The position numbers and the translations under genes were made by a program. DNA of 45,183 nt from Olavius sp. associated proteobacterium Delta 1 (lineage in GTDB: Bacteria; Desulfobacterota; Desulfobacteria; Desulfobacterales; JAFDCJ01). Of this stretch, positions 1 to 10,079 are shown in pieces (the stretch's first letter is position 1; the number at the start of each line of letters is the position of its first letter). Under the pieces are notes generated by a model, which saw only the letters and a program-made list of their open reading frames with translations, ran no database searches and was not told the DNA's origin. The stretch is taken from the NCBI GenBank assembly GCA_902749685.1, contig CACVKW010001427.1, forward strand, positions 1 through 45,183, read 5' to 3'.

Positions 1-3000
1 CCGCCCCATGATTTCTAAGCCGCCTGTACGGCGGTGAACCCCTTGATGGCCTTGACACCCGTGTCGATGTCTTTCTAAGCCGCCTGTACGGCGGTGAACG
101 CCTCGACGCTGTGTTTGTAATTGTCCCAGAATTTCTAAGCCGCCTGTACGGCGGTGAACTAGATCCCATGAGTTTTCCAACATACGGATGCTTTCTAAGC
201 CGCCTGTACGGCGGTGAACCTATGTTAACGTCTGCTCCGCTTTTTTTAGTATTTCTAAGCCGCCTGTACGGCGGTGAACCCCGCTATGGCCCACAATTAT
301 GGTTGCCTGCATTTCTAAGCCGCCTGTACGGCGGTGAACAAGTGGGAAAAATTCAAGCAGATACTCGGCCATTTCTAAGCCGCCTGTACGGCGGTGAACC
401 TTTTCTAATTTGCCCCAGTCCATATCATGCATTTCTAAGCCGCCTGTACGGCGGTGAACAATGGACTGAGTTTCCTGTCTGTCCTCATTGCTTTCTAAGC
501 CGCCTGTACGGCGGTGAACGGGTTTACGCTCCCTAGCCTCAAATGATGAAATTTCTAGGCCGCCTGTACGGCGGTGAACAATTGGCGGACCGTGACTTCA
601 ACCCTAAGGATTTTCTAAGCCGCCTGTACGGCGGTGAACTTCCTGCGGGCCAACAACACGCCGCGGGTCCTTTTCTAAGCCGCCTGTACGGCGGTGAACG
701 TCGGGGCAACCAATCCCGATGATAATTCGTGTTTCTAAGCCGCCTGTACGGCGGTGAACGACACATCAGCGGTCAATCAATTCTTCCACCTTTTCTAAGC
801 CGCCTGTACGGCGGTGAACCAAATGTGTTGACAAACTTTGCGCATCCTCGTTTTCTAAGCCGCCTGTACGGCGGTGAACCTACAGTCACACCGGACGGTT
901 TTGTTTCGGGTTTTCTAAGCCGCCTGTACGGCGGTGAACGTCCAATGATAGATACAAAAACAGCATTAGATTTTCTAAGCCGCCTGTACGGCGGTGAACT
1001 GAGAGATTATGGCATAGCAATTCAGAACCTGTTTCTAAGCCGCCTGTACGGCGGTGAACGACAATATCGGCACCGTCATTTTTTGCCCAAATTTCTAAGC
1101 CGCCTGTACGGCGGTGAACGAATTATCGATGGCGATTACTAAACTCGAAGATTTCTAAGCCGCCTGTACGGCGGTGAACCACCAGCGGCACAGCAGGAAT
1201 TGTCGTTGCGCTTTCTAAGCCGCCTGTACGGCGGTGAACTGCAGTGTGGGGCGCAGCAGATTAGCGAGAACTTTCTAAGCCGCCTGTACGGCGGTGAACT
1301 ATAAAACCTTGCTTGATCTATCACATAAAAATTTCTAAGCCGCCTGTACGGCGGTGAACTAACAGGCCTCGCTGATGTTTTCATCCATCAATTTCTAAGC
1401 CGCCTGTACGGCGGTGAACTACGTTCCACCCCTGATCAACACGGTATCACCTTTCTAAGCCGCCTGTACGGCGGTGAACGCCACTTTGTTGCTGGCTCAA
1501 TTCTCCTGGGCTTTCTAAGCCGCCTGTACGGCGGTGAACGTCCGACAAGAGACATGAGGCTATCTTTATTGTTTCTAAGCCGCCTGTACGGCGGTGAACG
1601 AGGCGCCGTCGTCGGGGGCGCCGTCGTCGGGGTTTCTAAGCCGCCTGTACGGCGGTGAACCTGAACAGTCTGACCATCCCGCTTTTTTTGAATTTCTAAG
1701 CCGCCTGTACGGCGGTGAACCCAGCCGGCCGGTGCCCTGGGGTGAAACTTTCATTTCTAAGCCGCCTGTACGGCGGTGAACTATTGTTGATTACAGTGGT
1801 TTGTGTGTGTGAATTTCTAAGCCGCCTGTACGGCGGTGAACTTCAATGAGTTGCAATTGATAGGCTTGTAGTTTTTCTAAGCCGCCTGTACGGCGGTGAA
1901 CTAACGTGAATGTGGCCGTCACTGCTTCTATATTTTCTAAGCCGCCTGTACGGCGGTGAACGGCGAGAGGCCGGATTCGAACCGGCAATGTGGTTTCTAA
2001 GCCGCCTGTACGGCGGTGAACGGGTAGGATAAAACATTAATCGGTGTCATATTTTTCTAAGCCGCCTGTACGGCGGTGAACCTCAATGTAATCAGCGTAT
2101 TCTGATGGCAATTTTTCTAAGCCGCCTGTACGGCGGTGAACTCCTCAAATACCCCGGCAGGATATTTAAGCACTTTCTAAGCCGCCTGTACGGCGGTGAA
2201 CGATATCCCAGCATTTTGATATCACGAATCTTGTTTCTAAGCCGCCTGTACGGCGGTGAACCTTTATTCCCCAAGATAGAGGCTTCAATCATCTTTCTAA
2301 GCCGCCTGTACGGCGGTGAACTTTATCCTACCCCTGATTATATCAAAATCAGGTTTCTAAGCCGCCTGTACGGCGGTGAACTGGGCCGCAAGGAAAAGCC
2401 GACCGACGAGGAATTTCTAAGCCGCCTGTACGGCGGTGAACGACAATGAAATCATCCTGCCGCCCACTCCGGATTTCTAAGCCGCCTGTACGGCGGTGAA
2501 CTCATAGCTCGATCCGGCCACCTTGACATTGACTTTCTAAGCCGCCTGTACGGCGGTGAACAAGGATATCGCTCTTGAACCAGGATATTATAATTTCTAA
2601 GCCGCCTGTACGGCGGTGAACGCTTGCGCCAAATGGTAACGAGCCAATTTCCATTTCTAAGCCGCCTGTACGGCGGTGAACATCATTTTTGCCGCAACCC
2701 ATCATTATATATATTTCTAAGCCGCCTGTACGGCGGTGAACTCTGCCCAGCGCTGCCTGCCGATCCCGCTGACGTTTCTAAGCCGCCTGTACGGCGGTGA
2801 ACGTTTCCCGGTGCGCCGACACAATACAGATTAGTTTCTAAGCCGCCTGTACGGCGGTGAACCGGATTTGCTCCAGGTCGATCTGGATGGTAAATTTCTA
2901 AGCCGCCTGTACGGCGGTGAACTATGACAAAAATCACTCCGCCGAGCGCAATGATTTCTAAGCCGCCTGTACGGCGGTGAACTTGTTGTCGATGTTTATA

Positions 3001-6000
3001 ACTATAATTCTCTGTTTCTAAGCCGCCTGTACGGCGGTGAACAAAATTTCAGCGCCAATTCCAAAAAACACCTGTTTCTAAGCCGCCTGTACGGCGGTGA
3101 ACGCGCCGTAGGTCTTGCCGCCCTCCATGGTGATTTTCTAAGCCGCCTGTACGGCGGTGAACACGGATCCCAGGGTGACGGTGGACTGCTCGCCTTTCTA
3201 AGCCGCCTGTACGGCGGTGAACACCCATGACGTCATGCTGGCCGGCCTGGGCCATTTCTAAGCCGCCTGTACGGCGGTGAACATGCTGGCCGGCCTGGGC
3301 CAGGCCCGCATCAATTTCTAAGCCGCCTGTACGGCGGTGAACACGATCTGGCGGTTGGCCCCCGAACCGTAATCTTTCTAAGCCGCCTGTACGGCGGTGA
3401 ACGGAGGCGCCGTCGTCGGGGCCTCGGTCGTCGGTTTCTAAGCCGCCTGTACGGCGGTGAACTGGCCCCCGAACCGTAACCGGTGAACGCTGCCTTTCTA
3501 AGCCGCCTGTACGGCGGTGAACCCGAGATCAGCGTGGACGTGGGCAGCCCCAACTTTCTAAGCCGCCTGTACGGCGGTGAACTGTAATCGCGCTGGACAC
3601 CGATGCGGATCTTTTTTCTAAGCCGCCTGTACGGCGGTGAACGACAGGTCGCGGCCGTAATCGATGCCCTTGATTTTCTAAGCCGCCTGTACGGCGGTGA
3701 ACGTAAAAATCCGGCGCGTCGAATTCACCTCGCATTTCTAAGCCGCCTGTACGGCGGTGAACAGCATGATTTTAATTGGTGGCGCGATCTTACTTTTCTA
3801 AGCCGCCTGTACGGCGGTGAACATACAGCTGGATGGCGCCGCCCTCGGAGGGGTTTTCTAAGCCGCCTGTACGGCGGTGAACGCGAAATTAGAATAATAG
3901 TAGAACCCCTCGGATTTCTAAGCCGCCTGTACGGCGGTGAACTCAAACGGCACAATCCACAGGGGGTTTTAACTTTTCTAAGCCGCCTGTACGGCGGTGA
4001 ACAAACCTTTATTAACTCAGCTAAATCATTCATTGTTTCTAAGCCGCCTGTACGGCGGTGAACGAATTCAACCTGTTACAAGATCTGACTGATGCTTTCT
4101 AAGCCGCCTGTACGGCGGTGAACCGAGTTTGCGAAGTCGTTTACGGATGTCGTTATTTCTAAGCCGCCTGTACGGCGGTGAACTACTGTTTCCATCTCTC
4201 AGTTCCTTTCTTTTATTTCTAAGCCGCCTGTACGGCGGTGAACCATAATAAAGCACAGGCCCTTCAAAATTGTGATTTCTAAGCCGCCTGTACGGCGGTG
4301 AACGTGATGGCCAGCATGGCGGTGTCGTTGCGGTTTTTCTAAGCCGCCTGTACGGCGGTGAACCCATAGTTTTTCCGCATCTCCTCCCAGATGATTTTCT
4401 AAGCCGCCTGTACGGCGGTGAACCTCATATCCCAGGAGCCAGGATTTCACCCCGATTTCTAAGCCGCCTGTACGGCGGTGAACCAGAGAATTAACCGCGG
4501 CCCCCGCTGAATAGCTTTCTAAGCCGCCTGTACGGCGGTGAACTAGCGGCGGCCGGCGGCGGGTGCACCAGTTGATTTCTAAGCCGCCTGTACGGCGGTG
4601 AACCGCGAGCAGATCGCGCGTTTGCAGCGCGAGCTTTTCTAAGCCGCCTGTACGGCGGTGAACCTAAAATCAATCCGCCCGGTTAAAACCCCTGTTTTCT
4701 AAGCCGCCTGTACGGCGGTGAACGCATGGCGGCATTCGGAGGATTTTATTCAAGATTTCTAAGCCGCCTGTACGGCGGTGAACTCGACGATGCACTGCGG
4801 ATTTTCACGAATATATTTCTAAGCCGCCTGTACGGCGGTGAACGTCAGGGCACGCCATATGTAATGCCTATGTGTTTTCTAAGCCGCCTGTACGGCGGTG
4901 AACGTACCAAGTATGTTACCGGCATTATCTAAACTTTTCTAAGCCGCCTGTACGGCGGTGAACTCAGACTCTTTTTTATCGGCCTATTTTTTGGATTTCT
5001 AAGCCGCCTGTACGGCGGTGAACATATGTAATGCCTATGTGTGGCACTCCCGTAATTTCTAAGCCGCCTGTACGGCGGTGAACTGTTGACAGTATCATCG
5101 GACGGTTTATAATATTTTCTAAGCCGCCTGTACGGCGGTGAACCGCTGATTCGAACTAGTATTTCCTACCAATCTTTTCTAAGCCGCCTGTACGGCGGTG
5201 AACAAAATTAAGAATCACAGCAGAAAACGCTCTAATTTCTAAGCCGCCTGTACGGCGGTGAACTTCATTTTCCAAGGCATCATATAAGTTTGACATTTCT
5301 AAGCCGCCTGTACGGCGGTGAACCAAGTTCTAACTTCTTTAAAAGCTTATCGGCATTTCTAAGCCGCCTGTACGGCGGTGAACGGTATGACGAAATTCAG
5401 GAGTGGTGTCCCAAGTTTCTAAGCCGCCTGTACGGCGGTGAACGTACTGGTAGAGCACGGTCGCCCCGACCTTCATTTCTAAGCCGCCTGTACGGCGGTG
5501 AACATAATACTTCACCCCCTCCCGTAACATATATTTTTCTAAGCCGCCTGTACGGCGGTGAACGGTTAAGCGATCTAAGAGTAGTTAGGGTACAATTTCT
5601 AAGCCGCCTGTACGGCGGTGAACTCTCATGTTAATTTTTGGCATGATTTTTGACGTTTCTAAGCCGCCTGTACGGCGGTGAACGTATTTCTTTTAAACTT
5701 GGCAAAAATCCGATTTTTCTAAGCCGCCTGTACGGCGGTGAACTAGCTTTATTAGCTGTGAGGTGCTTATAAAATTTTCTAAGCCGCCTGTACGGCGGTG
5801 AACAAAATTAAGAATCACAGCAGAAAACGCTCTAATTTCTAAGCCGCCTGTACGGCGGTGAACATATGCTGTAGACACAGAAAATCCGCTATTGTTTTCT
5901 AAGCCGCCTGTACGGCGGTGAACAATATCAGATAAACTTTTTGAAAATGCTTTAATTTCTAAGCCGCCTGTACGGCGGTGAACATTTGTTTTCACCTAAT

Positions 6001-6103
6001 TTAGCAGCAGATAAGTTTCTAAGCCGCCTGTACGGCGGTGAACGAGTGCATATTTAGACCAATGCCACCGCTGCTTTTCTAAGCCGCCTGTACGGCGGTG
6101 AAC
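1..6103 (-). CRISPR. Type I-F CRISPR array, 102 repeats, truncated at left edge
   Basis: A 28-bp repeat recurs every 60-61 bp from 12-39 to 6076-6103, giving 102 repeats and 101 complete spacers plus an 11-nt partial spacer at 1-11, so the array continues beyond the window. Spacers are 32 nt, with four of 33 nt. Read on the minus strand, each repeat begins GTTCACCGCC and ends GGCGGCTTAGAAA, with a 5-bp stem CCGCC/GGCGG around a GTACA loop, the classic substrate of Cas6f. The leader and cas genes lie at the high-coordinate end, so spacers near 6100 are the newest. One repeat (552-579) carries an A-to-G change at 558; I saw no other variant. Short ORFs inside the array are artefacts of the repeat. 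Overlapping, duplicated and tRNA-like spacers are reported as findings. Confidence 0.99.
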
Positions 6104-6231
6104 TGCAACATTACAATAAAAAAATTAGCTGCAACAAGTAGTTAATTGAAATTGACCCCAGAAACCAAAAAATATGGTCGGGTTACAACTTGTTGATATT
6201 AATACAGAATTCATTAGAGTGTTTTTTTTGG
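6104..6231 (-). promoter_or_regulatory. CRISPR leader
   Basis: This 128-bp AT-rich stretch lies between the cas6f stop codon and the first (newest) repeat and has no ORF. Its position and composition are those of a type I-F leader, which holds the array promoter and the sequences that direct Cas1-Cas2-3 integration. It contains CAACAAG and CTTGTTG in inverted orientation at 6133-6139 and 6189-6195. I could not place a confident -35/-10 pair. Confidence 0.8.
6186..6198 (-). promoter_or_regulatory. Candidate IHF binding site in the leader
   Basis: The minus strand reads TATCAACAAGTTG, a perfect match to the IHF consensus WATCAANNNNTTR. It lies about 83 bp from the leader-repeat junction. IHF bending of the leader is established as a requirement for spacer integration in type I-F systems, so this fits a leader-distal IHF site. 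I found no equally good second site nearer the repeat. Confidence 0.6.
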
Positions 6232-6810
6232 TTAAAACAACGGTACTGTGGTTGTATTGCTCAGCCCATAACATGAATACAAACCTGTTTGCGGATGCTC
6301 CATTACCTGCTTTTCAATAAACAGTCGGAAACGCTGACCGTTTGTTTGACTGGTCATATTGATATAGGGCAAGTTGCTGCGCTGCTCTTCGAAATTTTCA
6401 AGGTGTGACAGGGCTTGTTGTAAAGTTTCTCCTTTACGTTTTACTCGCCGTCTAGCCAGTTTTCCCTTGTTGCCTTTAAGCTTCATATGCTTGAAACAGG
6501 CATGCCCAGCTAATTTTTCAGGCACAGGTTTGATGTGGTTTAAATGCACGTAATCGCTGAGCCGGTTGAGCCATTTTTCACATTGCATTTGTTCCAGCGA
6601 TTTCCCGTCTTCTGCAAACAAGCGCAGTTTTGTGCCGAGAGTGTATTTATCGGCATTATATTCTGGGAACGCCACACCAATGGCGGATGCGTCGCCAGCT
6701 GTTTTGTGTTCCGCCAACGCAATATGAATCTGCTGATAAAGCTTTTGCCAGACAAAATAAAAGTTTATATCCGCATTAGGCAATAAGGTAATTTCTTGAT
6801 AGTAGTTCAT
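6232..6810 (-). CDS. cas6f: Cas6f (Csy4) crRNA-processing endoribonuclease
   Basis: This 192-residue protein is the usual length for Cas6f/Csy4, which binds the repeat hairpin and cuts at its 3' base to release crRNAs, then stays bound as part of the I-F surveillance complex. A histidine sits exactly at residue 29, the known catalytic histidine of Csy4. An arginine/lysine-rich helix (about residues 117-127, KLARRRVKRKG) corresponds to the RNA-groove-binding helix, and the C-terminal part (SQTNGQRFRLFIEK) holds the serine/phenylalanine region around the active site. It is the last cas gene, 9 bp after cas7f and immediately before the leader, the standard I-F order. It appears intact. Confidence 0.97.
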   Translation of the reverse strand: MNYYQEITLLPNADINFYFVWQKLYQQIHIALAEHKTAGDASAIGVAFPEYNADKYTLGTKLRLFAEDGKSLEQMQCEKWLNRLSDYVHLNHIKPVPEKLAGHACFKHMKLKGNKGKLARRRVKRKGETLQQALSHLENFEEQRSNLPYINMTSQTNGQRFRLFIEKQVMEHPQTGLYSCYGLSNTTTVPLF

Positions 6811-6819
6811 ATCCTCTCC

Positions 6820-7845
6820 TTATTTGTCACTTTCACCGAAGACACCACCACGAACCAGAATCGCCATAACATAGTGTTCATCCTCAATTCGTTCCAGTTT
6901 TTCTCCCCGTGCAAATTTATCAAAGAAAGTATAAAAATCCTGTTCTTCTTTTGGAGTGCGATAGGCTTTACCTAGATTTGTAACTGCACCATAAGGTTCA
7001 ATAGCGATAGGGCCGACTGATGTTTCTGGGTCACCAAAATCTGGGTACCAGGTATCAATGGTACGCAATGCGTTGCCGATTTTTTGCGAGTGCAGGGCCG
7101 CAATGCCATCCACTGAATATAGGATCTTGCTTTTTTTTCCTCTTCCCTTGTCTAATACAAGTTCTTCACTTGGGTATACTTCCTGTGCCTTTCCTATTTT
7201 GGCAAAACAAGTGATTTCTAGCATCAGAAAATCGTTTTCACTCGATAATGCAGAGGCGATACGCTTCGCTAATGAATTAACCTGCTCATCATCAAAATCA
7301 AAATTCCTTGTGTCAAAATTGTGTGCATCGAATAGCCAAGACTGCTCTGAGTTTTTATTTAAGGCATTTACCTGCACCTCGATATTTTCAGCTCCAACCC
7401 GGTTGCGCCACAAAAATCTGGCATTGGCAATATTCATCGCGTATCGTTTTGCCAATTCCCTAAATCCTTTTCGAGTAATATAGTCACTGGCTGCTACCTT
7501 ATAACTTTGGTTAAATGCAGCGTTATTACAGGCGGATGGGCGTTCAACTCCTCCCAAAATTTTTAGGGTAAAATAAAGTTTCAGGGTATCTTGTTCAGTA
7601 CCTAAAGCGCTTACGTCAACTGTTTGTAAATTAGGCTTTTCAACTTCGGCATTCAGTTTGGCCGGGTCATTTTGTATTGCCGGTTTTAAACGATTTGAAA
7701 TAGTACCCCTAACAGATTTTTCTTGTAATTTTAATGGCGTTTCCTTCTCGCGATTTTCCCATGTAGTGCCATACATCCGCCCGTCAGAGGGAACTAATTT
7801 CTTTTCAAAAGCCAGCACTGATGCAATATTTTCTTTTTTTGCCAT
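6820..7845 (-). CDS. cas7f: Cas7f (Csy3) crRNA backbone protein
   Basis: This is the Cascade backbone subunit of type I-F; six copies normally coat the spacer part of the crRNA. The protein opens MAKKENIASVLAFEKKLVPS and includes WENREKETPL and ERPSACNNAAFNQSY blocks typical of Csy3. I place the start at the ATG at 7845, because GGGAGGAAAAATC lies directly upstream; an in-frame ATG 15 bp earlier would sit in front of that ribosome binding site. The product is about 341 residues, close to the family length. It lies between cas5f (21 bp gap) and cas6f (9 bp gap) and is probably the most translated gene of the complex, as six copies are needed. Confidence 0.97.
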   Translation of the reverse strand: MAKKENIASVLAFEKKLVPSDGRMYGTTWENREKETPLKLQEKSVRGTISNRLKPAIQNDPAKLNAEVEKPNLQTVDVSALGTEQDTLKLYFTLKILGGVERPSACNNAAFNQSYKVAASDYITRKGFRELAKRYAMNIANARFLWRNRVGAENIEVQVNALNKNSEQSWLFDAHNFDTRNFDFDDEQVNSLAKRIASALSSENDFLMLEITCFAKIGKAQEVYPSEELVLDKGRGKKSKILYSVDGIAALHSQKIGNALRTIDTWYPDFGDPETSVGPIAIEPYGAVTNLGKAYRTPKEEQDFYTFFDKFARGEKLERIEDEHYVMAILVRGGVFGESDK

Positions 7846-7866
7846 GATTTTTCCTCCCATTAATAC

Positions 7867-8808
7867 CTATTCTGTTAACTCGTTTCGGCTTTTTTGTTGA
7901 CATAAGTACAGATTTTTTTCCAAATCCGTGTGATAGGACCAAAGGATTTCATTCAAAGAGTGAATACGATGCGGCATACGAAATTCACCCAGAGTTACTA
8001 CGCTTTCCGCAAAACGGTGGGGTGTATCCGGGTCACGCTGGTTTTTTGCTGGCCCTAATTCGGAAATACCGTGGAAACCTGTAGCGATTGGCACTATCCA
8101 TCCCGAGGTTTTACGGTGGCTTGTCCAAGTTACATTCCCAGCATAGTCTCTCTCACATCTGTTTTGAATAGCCAGATAATCGATCAAGGCATCAAGCGCA
8201 TCCTGCCCTTGCTGCATGGCATCTATCATCAATTCACGGCGTTCAATTATGGCGTAGCCAGGCATTAATTTACGGGTCAAGGCGCGCAGTTCGTTATCGT
8301 TACCCTCCTCTATTCTGTAAAGTCTCGGTTCCTGGAAAGATAAAATATCACCTCCGGCTATTTTAATGGAGGCATTGAGATGATGGGCGACCTGCTCTAT
8401 TAGTCCCTTTTCATCATCTTTATTGATGCCGCTATATTCAATCAGCAGAGAAACATCCAAATGACATCGTGCTTCTTCTATAAATGCCGGCCGTTCAAAC
8501 TGCTCCCAAGGTTCTCCTTTTTTTCTCTTCTTCTTTTCAACTAATGGGTTCCCAGTTCCAATAATTGAAAAAATAAAGTCATCTGGACCTTTGTAGGTAT
8601 GCAAATCCAAGCTGTGAGAAATAACCGCTCCCCTGCTAAACAATACTCCTTTTAAAAAGCTGCCGTTAACTTTACGCTGTATGGCATGAACAGCGCCCAA
8701 CCAGGCGGTCATCGCGGGAAAGCCTATGGTAAAAGGGCTGGATAAGGCATTAGCATTATGGACTTTGATATGCGGCAAAAGTAAAATACGTCTTATTTCA
8801 CCAATCAT
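7867..8808 (-). CDS. cas5f: Cas5f (Csy2)
   Basis: This 313-residue protein is the Cas5-type subunit of the I-F complex. It caps the 5' handle of the crRNA and pairs with Cas8f at the PAM-sensing end. The N terminus (IRRILLLPHIKVHNANALSS) and the following FPAMTAWLGAVHA segment match the Csy2 pattern, in which PHI...NA and G-x-P-A-M-T-A-F blocks form the RRM-like core. Its ATG overlaps the cas8f stop by four bases (ATGA), which implies translational coupling of the two PAM-end subunits. No frameshift or truncation is seen. Confidence 0.95.
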   Translation of the reverse strand: MIGEIRRILLLPHIKVHNANALSSPFTIGFPAMTAWLGAVHAIQRKVNGSFLKGVLFSRGAVISHSLDLHTYKGPDDFIFSIIGTGNPLVEKKKRKKGEPWEQFERPAFIEEARCHLDVSLLIEYSGINKDDEKGLIEQVAHHLNASIKIAGGDILSFQEPRLYRIEEGNDNELRALTRKLMPGYAIIERRELMIDAMQQGQDALDALIDYLAIQNRCERDYAGNVTWTSHRKTSGWIVPIATGFHGISELGPAKNQRDPDTPHRFAESVVTLGEFRMPHRIHSLNEILWSYHTDLEKNLYLCQQKSRNELTE

Positions 8809-10067
8809 CGTAGCGCCTCCCTGTTTTGAGTTACAATCTCATGGATATGCAACCGTTCCGAGTCCCCCAATTTATATGCCTGTTTTCCCAATAATTTTTC
8901 ATAGGTTCGGATGATCCAATTGCTAATCTCCTTACATAACTTATCTATCCAATCATTTTTTTCTGCACGGGTTTGTTGGAACTCCTCACAAAGCCAAGTC
9001 TTTTGGTGGGGTTTTAACTGTGAATGCTCCGACCGATATTGTTCTTTTGAAACAGCCCGGACTGCCCACATTTTGGTAATAATTCGATCCATTAAATCTT
9101 GCAGACGATAGTCACGCCCCTCGCGGATGCGTATATTGCTGTAATCTGTTTTGAACAACTTATGGAGGGCATCAAAGATTTCTCGATATTCGTAAAAGCT
9201 GAAAGACTCACTGAAAAAGTTTTTTTTCGGGAATCGAATGTCGCGTTTTTGTAAAGTTGGTGGCGCTGAGAAAAGTAAATTAGCTTTGCCGCCATTTTGG
9301 TTATTTATTACACTGATATTCTGCGGCTTTGTGCCGCCATAACCAATGGTAGTCAAGTTGTATAGCTCTACAAAACTTCGTTCACTGAAAATATTGTTGC
9401 GTTTCAGTTCCTTTAATTCTTTGGATTCATCAGAGAAGCGCATGATATCAAACCGCTTTCTTAACTCATAAACCATACCCGAATTGCTAAGTAATGAGAG
9501 TTGATGATAATCATCAATCACCGGGAAATAGACCTGTTTGATCTTGGAACTCGTTATGGCGGCATTGCAGGCATCCGAATCTATCATTGCCAAGAATCCA
9601 CTTTTAAGCTTTTCGTAGCTTTCAGAGTGAATCGATAATAGATCAATTGCCAACTCTGAATCTTCTTGAATATGCTCAATAAGCTTTTTGGAATCTTCCA
9701 TTTTAAGTGTTAAAAACTTATAAACATCCAACACCGCCGCATTGCCTAAAGCATCAGTTTCAACAACGACATTTCCACTCCGCAAGAACCCGTCTGCACT
9801 TCTGCCAGCATCAGCAATTACTGGTGTTGCATAGCCGTTTTTGTTTTTGCGCGCACTGGGATGGCTGAATGTACAAGGGTGCGTAGCCAGTGACATTTGT
9901 CCTGCGCGTCTTGCGGCATTGGGCAACCAAGCCTCTCGTGAAAACATCTGCATACATTCTAATTGCTTTTCTCGAACTTCAGATTCTTTCATAGAAGCTT
10001 TGATATTCTTTTTAAGCCAAGCTTCCTTTCTTTCTGTAAAAAAAACATCTAGTGCAGGGTCTACCAT
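8805..10067 (-). CDS. cas8f: Cas8f (Csy1) large subunit
   Basis: This 420-residue protein sits where csy1 belongs, between cas2-3 and cas5f. Cas8f recognises the PAM and the crRNA 5' handle and recruits Cas2-3. Recognisable pieces include FTERKEAWLKKNIKA near the N terminus, NAARRAGQMSLATHPCTFSHP around residues 50-70 and NISVINNQNGGKANLLFSAPP in the middle, the last resembling the conserved GGxxxQNxSxLNxxxGG-like region of Csy1. I chose the ATG at 10067 over an in-frame GTG two codons earlier, because AAGGAGGTGACT precedes the ATG at good spacing. The downstream cas5f start overlaps the stop by four bases. Type I-F Cas8 sequences diverge strongly, so position and length carry part of the call. 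Confidence 0.93.
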   Translation of the reverse strand: MVDPALDVFFTERKEAWLKKNIKASMKESEVREKQLECMQMFSREAWLPNAARRAGQMSLATHPCTFSHPSARKNKNGYATPVIADAGRSADGFLRSGNVVVETDALGNAAVLDVYKFLTLKMEDSKKLIEHIQEDSELAIDLLSIHSESYEKLKSGFLAMIDSDACNAAITSSKIKQVYFPVIDDYHQLSLLSNSGMVYELRKRFDIMRFSDESKELKELKRNNIFSERSFVELYNLTTIGYGGTKPQNISVINNQNGGKANLLFSAPPTLQKRDIRFPKKNFFSESFSFYEYREIFDALHKLFKTDYSNIRIREGRDYRLQDLMDRIITKMWAVRAVSKEQYRSEHSQLKPHQKTWLCEEFQQTRAEKNDWIDKLCKEISNWIIRTYEKLLGKQAYKLGDSERLHIHEIVTQNREALR

Positions 10068-10079
10068 AGTCACCTCCTT

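Noticed and set aside
5144..5175. Spacer containing GATTCGAAC that might be a second tRNA T arm
   Set aside because: The stem halves around TTCGAAT do not pair, unlike those in the 1962 spacer.
5444..5475. Spacer with GGTAGAGCAC, resembling a tRNA D arm
   Set aside because: The following bases do not form a valid anticodon arm and the reverse strand reads well as protein (KVGATVLYQY).
111..6000. Dozens of short ORFs with repeated FLSRLYGGE, VHRRTGGLE or SPPYRRLR units
   Set aside because: They are translations of the 28-bp CRISPR repeat in different frames; the 60-bp period keeps frames open by chance.
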